DNA of 64,000 nt from Rosellinia necatrix (taxonomy: Eukaryota; Ascomycota; Sordariomycetes; Xylariales; Xylariaceae). Positions 20,792 to 30,038 of the stretch are shown in pieces (position 1 is the stretch's first letter; each line of letters starts with the position of its first letter). The DNA lies in NCBI GenBank assembly GCA_021209875.1, contig JAGYVD010000006.1, positions 124,001 through 188,000 on the forward strand, in the 5' to 3' direction. The notes below the pieces were generated by a model that saw nothing but the letters and a program-made list of their open reading frames with translations, had not been told where the DNA came from and did not search any database. The position numbers and the translations under genes were made by a program.

Positions 20792-23700
20792 TTAATTGTT
20801 TGATTGTTTGGACTCGGGGGTTTCTGCGGCTTGCGAGGAGAAAATCAAGTGCGGAGTGGTTGAGACTTCTTAGTCGGCCTTTTTAGGATTTGAACAGGTA
20901 GATCTAATTCCTCTCATTGTGGCCGTTACCCGGGGCCTCAATTGTCTTTTTATGCCTCGGTCATGATAGTTTTTGCTGCGTACAACTGGGTCTCCCTGGT
21001 GTTGGAAGGAACAATGGCCCAGAACCTGGTCAATGCTGAGTGAGCGCCTCTCTGATGTAATAGGACCTACCTAGCTTGGTCTAGATCCATGGGTAGAGGC
21101 GTTTTGGGGCGGCGCCCACACCAAGTTATTCAGCTGGGCACCCAGGTAGGTCTCTCTCTTCCAGCCACTCATCAGCCCCTTCCGCCACAGGCATCCGTCA
21201 AATGGAGGCAGGCACCGAGGTCCATGCAGGTGCTGCTGCGCATATGTATTCTCAATGGACCACAGCAGAGCAGAGGGCAACTCTTATTATTGTCTTGTTA
21301 TTTTTTTGTAACTAGAGGAATAGGTATAGGTAAGCATTTCATACTTGATAATGCGTCCTTAAAATATCAAATTGTTGCCAAAAAGATATCGCTACTTTGA
21401 TTTGGCACATACACAGCTTACTAAGATTCCAGGGCATGTCATCGTCTGTAACATTCCTGGGTACATTTTTTTATTCTGCCGTATTTGCTTGCACCTATGC
21501 CGAATACGAAAATTCAATTTTAGCGAGGCCGAATTAGACGGGTTGCTGTACGACATACATATGTATGTATCACTGCCGATGCACGTACTAACGTACCGGC
21601 CGAGCGGAATTGCTCTTGGCAATCCACATTTGCATCACGGCCCACGATAATTTACGCGACGACATGACTTCCGCCGAGGGCCCGTTATTGGGACACGGAA
21701 GCCGGGACCGCAACCGAAGTCGCTGAACTTCACGGGGGCCGGCTCCCTAGCCGTCGCAATCTTTCGGTTCGTTGTTTAACCTTATTCAAGCCCTCGATAC
21801 GAAGCGCAATTCTAATGGAGGGGAAACGCACACTGAATTTTTCATTGGCATGGACAGTTGTGCTGAAGGGCGCCTTCCATTGATCCGGTTTTGTACGGAT
21901 GGGGCAATAGCTGGGGCGGACGGGCAACCGATCCCTTGTTCTCTGTGTATTCCGATGTTGCTGGGCTCGTGACTAACTCAGGAGAATGTGCGGGTGCCAC
22001 AATAATAGTTAGAGTTACGGGGAGAAGGATCGTGATGACATGATTATCGACCGGCTAGTCACGCCTCGGGCGCTTGAAACTGCCCCGTGAGATACGACGC
22101 TAATAGATGAGAGTATAGATGAGAGTATAGATGAGAGTATAGATGAGAGTATAGATGAGAGTATAGATGAGAGTATAGATGAGAGTATAGATGATTACAC
22201 TCTCAGGCACTAGTAGATTGAAGCGTCATCTTGGCTGCAGAAGAGGCAGTATATGGGAATCGGAACCGGTGCGACTATTCGTGTCAATAGAGGTCGGGCT
22301 GCGGCTATGCCGTCTGGATGACATGACTCCTGTTTGGAAGAAGGAAGGCTGGGAGGAGAGAAGAGGTCAACCCGATTCAAACAGTATATAGGCATCATTA
22401 AGCGCAGGTGTGCTCCTTCTCCCGGGTATCCTAGTTTCTTCTGAACAGCACGACATAAATCTCGTCGCGTTGTAAGCCACCCCAACACCACGGAAGCTTC
22501 CGCTTCTACGGACGTGGCTACCTGGGTAATTGGACATACGTGCTGCGTAAACGGCGGTATCAACGCCCGTGAACGACGAATCCGCCGAGGAGCGGGGTGG
22601 ACAAGCAACCAACCGCCCGAGACCGATTGTTTTCTAGGCTCTGTCGGCTATCAGGACCAGAAGCGAGTGTCCCACTTCGGTAAACGTTCTGGGTGCAACC
22701 CGCGCGCATAGTGGTTATTATGATAGTGATAAGGGGGGTTTCAGTACTTTCAGCTCTCGCTAGAAAATTATTTCGCTTCTCTTAACGTTCTTTCTAATGT
22801 ACTGCGCGATCCTGCCCTTATTGTTACTATCTAGTCCAGATCGTCGCGGGCTAATTTGATTCGAAAGGGGTAAGAGTTCACGCCTGAATACTCATCGCGA
22901 TATCTCCGTGCGCGATGAAAAAGTGGAGGCCGTATTCCGTGGACTTATATATACGTATGTGTATAGAAGCCCAGGCAACTTATGTAGAGATATACTAAGG
23001 AGTTAGGGGATCGGTCCTCTCAAATTAGCTAGGGCCGGAGTCCAGGCTCTAGTGCGCAGGGACGGCATTTAAAAAAGGAGATGCGCCCGAAGGGGGTCCC
23101 GATCATCCCGATCATTCAGGCGGCGTCGGGAGGCACACGGGCGCACTCGCCACGTGGGAGTCGATGCCATGATCTTATTGTCGCCGTTGGACCTCCAAAG
23201 TTCTAAGCCTAAGTGAGATAGGCCAGAACTAGAACGAGGTGAGGAATTGAAGTCATCGTTGACTGCCAGCGGGTCTGGCTCCTAATGCTTCAGAATATGG
23301 AAAATCACATGATTGGTATGCCTATCACTCCACATGGTCGCCCCTTCGATACTGCTCGCAGATTTATAGGCGATGCCGGTTGTTTATAGGCGAAGATGCC
23401 ATGAGGCTCGGGGGTCGGACCTCTCTGTCCGGGTTCCCCGCTGAATCGGGCGGACTCCGTTTCGATGCCGAGGAGGCCGAAACATCTAACCTAGAGAGTC
23501 ATGATGTATTTTATCCCCTTTCTTCTCCTCGCAAAAAGTTGCACGTATGGAATCAGTTACAGCAAACTAGGAGAGGACACATTCGTTAGCGGGCGAGAGC
23601 TTATTAATACAGGGAGGATTTGAAGGATCTATTACTGGTGGACCAAATAGCCCTATAGCCTAGACCAACACATGTTTGCGAGCTAGGTAGCTAGTAAAGT

Positions 23701-24652
23701 TGGAATCGATTCCCAACGGAGCTAATAGCTCTTCGCTTATGTTTAGTTCAGCTGCTGTGTGTTTCAGGGGTTCGGTATTTAGGCCACCATGTAAATCTAG
23801 CCTCTCATATGGATAAAACGCAGGCACATAAGATACCAAGCACGTGAACGTAACACGGTGAAGACAAGGGTTTAACTGGAATAATAAGCATGGATGGCCA
23901 CTTAGGATTGTATGCTCACCTATCGATCCCAAGCTTGTATATTAACCAGTGTTGCGATAGGTTTCACTCTTCATTCATGGTGAAATTCTTAGGCCGGTAT
24001 CTTTTTCGACACCACCACATCCCGAAGAAGGATTGAGCCGACAACCTCACTACCGAAGACGCGTCCTTACTTAGCACAAGTAACTTCGCGATTGTGTGCG
24101 CTAGTCAAAGTAGGTGAGCACCAAGGGGACGCTAACCATGGATATGTGATGGAGTGGCCGAGCCTCAATCGTCAAGTTCATGCACTAAGCCGCCTACAGC
24201 ATCATTTCCAAGAATTTGGGATTCGGCAATGCAGATCGTGGTCGGTTGTCCCGCCGAAATTATTGCATTTCCGTTGTGCTGGGCTACACTATGCGACATA
24301 ATTGCATGAGTCTGGAGGATCTTGGCAGGAAGCCCCGATATAACTATCGACGTAGCCCGCCGAGTGTCCGCACACGTTCCTGCTTGATTCCAAATGCTCA
24401 TTTCCGAATGTTAACTCCGGCACAAGAGTCCATCGGCATAGTGCTGGTGCCAGCGTCTAGACGATTACTAGAATGTTTTGTTTTGTGGTTATTGAGATCG
24501 AACGGCGGAGTTTCCCGAGACCAAACAGGTGCGAATAGGCGATAGAGATTGATACATAAGCCCACGATGGGGTCGTGGCCCGGGTATCTCAGCATGTGTC
24601 TTGTCATAGGTTACGGAGGATTATCAAACGCATCTAACGACAAGTGATAACG
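20792..24652. other. 3.9-kb gene desert
   Basis: No frame here has recognisable protein features and none longer than about 130 codons occurs. A 12-bp minisatellite lies at 22103-22196. The last base run before 24653 is the promoter of the BBE oxidase. Base composition is near 48% GC without strong A/T bias, so this does not look like a heavily mutated transposon. I see no terminal repeats. Confidence 0.55.
22103..22196. repeat. 12-bp minisatellite (ATAGATGAGAGT)n
   Basis: Seven perfect head-to-tail copies of ATAGATGAGAGT plus a partial eighth. Confidence 0.95.
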
Positions 24653-26932
24653 ATGGTCTCTCGCACACTGAGCCTGGCCTACGCGGCAGCGTTGGCTCTC
24701 CCCGCAGCCCAAGCTGCGGCACCCTACTGCCTCGCGGGACAGCCATGCTTCCCCAGCGCTGCGAGCCTCAGCGTGTTCAATGGTACTATTGGTGGTGCTC
24801 TCATCAAGGTTGCGCCATACGGAGCTGCTTGCTATAAGGCGACTTACAATGCCGACGAATGCAAGAGAATAGCCGAAATCAAAGGCGACAATGATTACAG
24901 GCAATCACTCCCAGGTGAGCTACGCACTATATACTGCACGGCATCGATAACGAGAATTCACTCGTACTGATGGCATCTGTAGCTGGTGTGATGTACACCA
25001 ACCTGGAGCAGATTTCTCAAATTGGTTGCCCAATTCCGGACCCGAACGAGGATGGATCTGTGCCGGCCGCGGTCGATCGGGCATGCACTCTAGGCAACAT
25101 GCCTTCCTACGTTGTTAACGCCACGTCCACGGCCCAGATCCAGAAAGCGGTGAAGTTCGCAGCACTGTATAACCTGCGCCTCCGTATCAAGAACGTAAGG
25201 ACACATTGTGCAACTGTGCTAGAGAAGCCGGGCTGACCACGTCTGCCCCCTTTAGAGCGGCCATGATTACACTGGGCGATCTTCTGGAGCCGGTTCTTTG
25301 TCGATCTGGACTCGCCACCTCACCAGCACCGCGGCGGTTTCTGCCTTCGTTCCCCAAGGCTGCAGGAATCTCGCAGGACACGATGTTGTAGTGGCTGGAT
25401 CTGGTGTCAATGTTGAAGAGCTGTACAACTGGGGTGGCGCCAACGGCCAGGTCACCATTGGTGGCTACACCACCACTGTCGGCGCCGCTGGAGGATACAT
25501 TCTTGGCGGGGGCCTCGGTATGTCAACATCATGTTCCTTTCCCCTATTTCAGCTAACAGAATTGTTCCATAGGGCCGCTCGTTCCCCTCTTCGGTTTGGG
25601 CGTGGATAGTATGTTCGTCCCCTAACTCCCCACTGGTCCCGCACTAACAATCGCGAAGACCTTGTGCAAATCGAGGTTGTCACTGCTACTGGCGATGTGA
25701 AGATAGCGAATCAATGCCAAAACTCCGATCTTTTCTGGGCGGTGCGCGGCGGAGGCGGTAAGCCCGTGAACTCGTCATAAACCCGCCGCAGACTCGACGC
25801 TAACTCGAGTACATAGGTGCTTTCGGAGTCACTACCCGCATCTGGCTGAAGTCCTATCCTGCCCTAGCTGCGGTCAATACTGTGGCTGGCGAAGTCACCT
25901 GCAAGGACCTTGACTCGTATGCCAAGCTCATCAACAATGTGGTAGATAACTCGGTAGCTTTGCGCGACCTCGGCCATTTGGTGAGTAGGCCCATCCTGTT
26001 TCGAGCCCGCCATGGAGTCTGGGCGAGTATTTCCGTCAGGGTTCTGACTTGTGATAGGGTATCTGGCAATCAAGTGGCGCGCAAGCCGGCATGCTCCTGA
26101 TCAACATCATTCCTTACCAGAGTCAGCAAGGCGTTAAAACATCCAGCCAGACTGTCGCAGAGGTCCAGGCCGTGGTGGGTGTAGACGGCTGTACGGCTAC
26201 GCTCCACGGATCTCAGTTCACCGGTGCTTCGTCTTGGAACGACGCCTATCAGGGCGTTGTCTGGCCGGTCGCCAAACCTGGCAGTCTTGTCGGCGTAAAT
26301 CTGCAGGACCACAGTCGGTTGGTCTCGTACGACTCTATGCACGACGATAACAAGAGGCAGTTGATCAAGGACGCGATCCTTTCGCTCCCGGCTGAGATTC
26401 CGTTCATCTGGCAAAACAGTACGTATTTCTTAGGGGGCACTTTACACCCATAAGACACAGCTTAAGACTGACGAATCATAGATTGCGGTAATGAGGCGAC
26501 CAAAGTGGCTGCAGATAGCGTAAGTCTGCCCTCGTTTGCATGGAATGACCGTGGTTATTTCGCTAACCAGTCAATAGACGTCGGTACACCCAGACTGGCG
26601 CAAGGCGTTCGCCTTTATCGATGTTCCGTAAGTTCAACATATCTCAAAGTCATAGCCCGAGAAAAGAACAGGCCGATTAACATAGAAGTAGAATTTTCGG
26701 ACCCTGGGCTGGCACAACTGCTGCGCAGAACGCTACCTCGGCCGAGGTTGACCGAAACAGCACGTCAGCTTACGGCAGCACCCAATATTACAACGAGCAG
26801 TATAGCAGCGCAAACTGGCAGGCCGACTTCTTCGGATCCAACTACGCCAGGCTTCTCCGGGTCAAGAACAGCGTTGACCCCAAGAGAGTCTTCAACTGCC
26901 CGTTGTGTGTCGGAAGCGAGGGCGGATACTAG
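24653..26932 (+). CDS. Secreted BBE-type FAD-linked oxidase
   Basis: Berberine-bridge-enzyme-like flavo-oxidase of 574 residues; such enzymes oxidise sugars, alcohols or alkaloid-type substrates with O2. Ten exons: 24653-24914, 24983-25194, 25256-25517, 25573-25608, 25659-25757, 25817-25980, 26058-26418, 26482-26519, 26578-26627 and 26692-26932. All nine junctions keep phase. I start at 24653; codons further upstream lack ATG. Residues 1-23 form a signal peptide ending AAQAAA. The FAD-binding PCMH domain carries [11 protein letters not shown], with the covalent-FAD His near residue 161, and [19 protein letters not shown]. At the second attachment site, where bicovalent members have Cys, this protein reads GYTTTVG near 228, so a single His link is expected. 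The BBE C-terminal domain ends in [19 protein letters not shown]. Several NxT/NxS glycosylation sites fit secretion. Confidence 0.9.
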
Positions 26933-26991
26933 ACGGACCGTCATCATGCCAGAGGATAGATGCGTGCAATGGTGGCCGCTTCACCACTGAA

Positions 26992-27050
26992 GCACACCCA
27001 ACCGCACCCAGCCACACCCAACCACACCCGACCACACCCAACCATACCCC
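26992..27050. repeat. (CCACACCCAA)n degenerate repeat
   Basis: About six imperfect 10-bp units (acacccaaccgcacccagccacacccaa...) directly after the BBE oxidase gene, probably in its 3' UTR. Confidence 0.8.
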
Positions 27051-27510
27051 AAAGCTGTACAACATGTAAAAAGAAAAAGAGTTATTCATGCTTAATTAGG
27101 TAGCTCTCGGACCGTACCGTGGGAAAATACACTATAGAACGGAAACGATGATGTAAATCATCTTGTTAGAAGAGATGGAAAAGAACGGACGAAGGAATAC
27201 AATAATACCTTCACCCCACCCCCTGTCCCCCCTTACGCTTCTACAAAGGCATCTAGGTAGTGAGTGAGCTTCCCTTGGCAAGCTTGCGCTTGGCAACGAG
27301 GAGCAGGTGTCGTCAGTCAATGGCCTGTAACTTCCGCCTATCATCGATAGCATGCATAAGTACATATGCAGGTTTGAGATTCGTAAGACCAGATGAAACA
27401 TGCGTGATTCCGGTTAGAGCTAGGTAGGTTGGGGGGAAGCCTGAAGTGATCGGCGATGAGGTTGAGCCTCACTATTTACTGAATGTCGAGCCTTTGCGCA
27501 CCTGCCCCCC

Positions 27511-27568
27511 CACGTGGCGGTGACGTCGATGGCTGAGGTAATCTATCGGAAGTGACGAAATGACGTCA
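27511..27568. promoter_or_regulatory. CACGTG and CRE-type (TGACGTCA) sites upstream of the Gly-rich gene
   Basis: Within 58 bases lie CACGTG at 27511-27516, GTGACGTCG at 27520-27528 and a perfect palindromic CRE, TGACGTCA, at 27561-27568. A TATA-like TATGTATAAAAA follows at 27616-27627, about 205 bases before the ATG at 27830. CRE sites are bound by Atf1/CREB-type bZIP proteins in stress responses; CACGTG is an E-box for bHLH factors. Binding here is inferred. Confidence 0.6.
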
Positions 27569-27829
27569 TATACTAGATCGATCTCGAACGCTCTTACCAC
27601 GGCCGCATTGAAGGTATGTATAAAAACACAGTAGAATACGACCTCGGAATCTAGTCTCTTGGACTTTATAAGCTCATGCAAATCCGCAAGACAGACAGAC
27701 AGAATAGTTACCGTATCAAACCCCCCTATATTATCATCATCGAGCACCACTACTCGCCTTCCTCTGAAACAGCCCTACGCTACAGACACAAAGAACAAAA
27801 CACAAAACACAAAACACAAAACTCGTACA

Positions 27830-28099
27830 ATGCCTCTCGAAAGCAACAATGACAAGGGCGTCACGGGTGCGGCCAAGTTCGTCACTAGCACTGTGGGCAA
27901 CGTGGTCGGCGGCATCGGGCGCACGGCAGGGAACATCACGGGTGCGGCGGGCCGCGGCATCGGCGACACTATCACGAGCGCCACGGGATCGGCCGGCAAG
28001 CCCGTCGGGGATGCCATCAGCAGCGTCGGAAACGGGGTGGAGAACGGTGCCAACAGCGTCGCTAAGGGCGTCGAGAACGCCGGCCAGTGGAAGGCATAA
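27830..28099 (+). CDS. Small Gly/Ala-rich LEA-like protein
   Basis: Intronless 89-residue protein, starting MPLESNNDKGV. It is built of loose repeats of about 11 residues with Gly, Val/Ile and Ala at regular spacing (STVGNVVGGIGRTAGNITG, AAGRGIGDTI, SATGSAGKPVGDAI, SSVGNGVENGANSVAKGVEN), and ends AGQWKA. It has no Cys and no signal peptide. The pattern resembles late-embryogenesis-abundant or Hsp12-like hydrophilic stress proteins that can form amphipathic helices on membranes; this is a likeness, not a proven family. The stress-type CRE and TATA elements upstream fit such a role. An A/C-rich leader (ACAAAACAC repeats at 27785-27822) lies before the ATG, typical of strongly expressed fungal genes. 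Confidence 0.75.
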   Translation: MPLESNNDKGVTGAAKFVTSTVGNVVGGIGRTAGNITGAAGRGIGDTITSATGSAGKPVGDAISSVGNGVENGANSVAKGVENAGQWKA

Positions 28100-28743
28100 T
28101 CGGGGTTACGGCGATGATGAGGCAATCGACTAGCCAAACCGTTGGGGAATTGGGACCGCTATGATAGTATGTAAAGCGGTGAAACGATAATGAGGAGGAG
28201 GGTGAGGGATATCTCCCCTGGTGGCCACGACTCGTATACCCCCTTATAACTACCTATACTTGTTTTTCTACTACCCTAATTGGAACGGTCTCTTTTATTT
28301 ATATCGGGTCGTTTGAGACACCAATTACGACGCTACCTATAGTCAATAAAACACTCGGTTCTTGGTATTTTCATTATTCAATATGCATGCTATCCTTCAA
28401 TCCCCCCATCGACGGGCCACCACCTGCTCTTCGACAATTTTTCTGTTCTCAGCATGTTGCAAATAAACGCGCAAGCTCCGGCCCTCCACTCCATGCGGAG
28501 GTCGCCGGAGCTAAAGAGCATCTGCCAGGTTCGCGGGTAGATCCGACTGAGGAGACCATGAGGATCTTAGATATCAAGAACACCAGGTTTCGTACTATAA
28601 AATGAATTATAAATTAAGCCACTGGCTTCCTCGCACTCGACAGGATATCAACTTCCCCAAACAAAAAGTCCCATCTCCTGTACCCTTCCCACCAGAGCCA
28701 ATAATCGACAATTAGCACGGCGTGCGAGGCAGAATCACCAACA
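28100..28743. other. Intergenic spacer with a strong hairpin
   Basis: This 640-base spacer has AT-rich sequence on the left, probably the 3' UTR of the Gly-rich gene, and a 14-bp inverted repeat at 28474-28512. No gene is seen. Confidence 0.5.
28474..28512. repeat. Hairpin-forming inverted repeat
   Basis: AGCTCCGGC at 28474-28482 pairs with GCCGGAGCT at 28504-28512, and CCTCC at 28483-28487 with GGAGG at 28497-28501. This gives a 14-bp stem with a 2-nt bulge and a 9-nt loop. Confidence 0.85.
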
Positions 28744-29542
28744 ATGCCCGCCTCGGCCTACGACGTGGACCCGGCCGCGCTCCTGAAAGCGCTCCTCTCC
28801 ACGATCGAGGACCGCATAATCCCACTGACAGCGCGCGGCGTGTCGTCGGGCAGCAAAGTGTTCGGGGCCGCGATCCTGTCCAAGCACGACCTAGCCCCGC
28901 AGACGGTCGCGACGAACGACGAGGTGAACTGCATCCAGCAGTTCTACGCGCAGACGTCCTTCCCCGTCCGCGTCCGCGCCCGCGGTGGTCCGCCGCCGCC
29001 CGAGCCCGCGCGCCTGCGTGTTCCTCGCGACCCACGAGCCCTGCAGCCTGTGCCTGTCCGCGATCGCGTGGGCCGGGTTCGACGCCGTCTTCCACCTGTT
29101 CGCGCACGCCGACAGCCGCGACGTGTTCGGGATCCCGCACGACATCGCCATCCTGCGGGGCGTCTTCCGCGTGCCCGCCGTCCCGACGGCCACAACTACA
29201 ACTACAACCACAACCGCAACCACAATTACAACCCCAGCCCCAACCACGGGGGAAAATGGTGGTGGTGGTGATGGTGGTGATAGTGGGGTGGTAGACGAGG
29301 ACCTAGACGCCCGGCCGCTCTACAACCGGCGCAACGCGTTCTTCACGATCCGCAGCCTCGACGAGCTGGTGTGCGAGGTCGCGGGCCGCGACGGCGACGG
29401 CGATGCTGCGGCGGCCGCGGCGATGTGGGCAGGCGAGGTCGAGAGGGTCAAGGCGCTGTATGGGCCCCTGAGCGAAGCGTATCAGAGCCGCAAGGACGTG
29501 GTCGCGAGCGCAAGCTTCTGGAAGTGGGGAGGAGGATGTTAG
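28744..29542 (+). pseudogene. CMP/dCMP-deaminase-like gene, frameshifted and missing a zinc ligand motif
   Basis: The sequence encodes a fungal cytidine/deoxycytidylate-deaminase-fold protein in two frames. The N-terminal part (from ATG 28744: DRIIPLTARGVSSGSKVFGA through VNCIQQFYAQTSF) is in one frame. The second zinc site and the rest (CVFLATHEPCSLCLSAIAW, DSRDVFGIPHDI, RPLYNRRNAFF, to a stop at 29540-29542) are in another, offset as if one base were gained around 28968-29010. No plausible intron bridges them; the only GT..AG is 39 bp. The text TVATNDEVNCIQQF also lacks the expected HxE zinc-binding segment before VNCIQQF. The C-terminal half carries a Thr/Gly low-complexity insert at 29190-29290. 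I think it is a decayed gene, but two errors in a very GC-rich assembly could look the same. Confidence 0.62.
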
Positions 29543-30038
29543 ATTGCCGCTGGCGTTGGTTGAGTGTGCCTGTTTTTTTTTTTTTTTTTTAAGGTAATTA
29601 TATATGCAACTTCGATGGCGGTCATACAGGCCGTGGAATGAAAAATTGGTTGCTTCGGCAGACGTAGGTACAGATGGTATAGTATCATAGGGCGGTGCAT
29701 GAGCCAATTTACTTATGCATGAGGTAACGTTGGTTGCACGAGAAAAACACGCCTGGGGTTCTTTTGCAAGGTGGAATTAATTAGCGATTTTAAGGGGGGA
29801 AATGCATTCTCTTCACGCAAAAGATCGATTAGGTTGAGCATTCAACATCATTCATGTAAGTTGGACCGAACCATCGCATGGATCGCACAAGCTGGGGGCT
29901 GGGGGCTGGGGGCTGGGCACCTTCAAGGCGTATAGTATTTCACGGACACTGCGAAGTCCTACGAAGCAATTGTAGAAAAATATTAGGACTTCTCTGAATC
30001 TCATACATACTTTTATGCGATTCACAATTCGTTATCAT
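29543..30038. other. Spacer with poly-T tract and G-rich repeat
   Basis: A T20 tract lies at 29571-29590 and a (GGGGGCT)n run at 29891-29917. No coding features are seen. Confidence 0.5.
29891..29918 (+). repeat. (GCTGGGG)n G-quadruplex-capable repeat
   Basis: Four G runs of 5, 5, 5 and 3 separated by CT meet the G3+N1-7 quadruplex rule on the plus strand. Confidence 0.75.

Larger units (their letters stand above)
26933..27829. promoter_or_regulatory. Spacer with BBE 3' UTR and Gly-rich gene promoter
   Basis: Its left end holds the CCACACCCAA repeat and its right end the CACGTG/CRE/TATA group and A/C-rich leader. Short minus-strand frames at 27130-27750 have no features. No gene is seen. 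Confidence 0.5.

Noticed and set aside
23970..24010. GGTGAAATTCTT, a 12-base match to an 18S rRNA helix
   Set aside because: The flanks do not continue as rRNA on either side; taken as chance.
1917..26932. Possible secondary-metabolite cluster (flavoprotein, regulator, methyltransferase, BBE oxidase)
   Set aside because: No PKS, NRPS, terpene or DMATS gene is present and housekeeping genes (ATG12, panB, Aim9-like) are interspersed.
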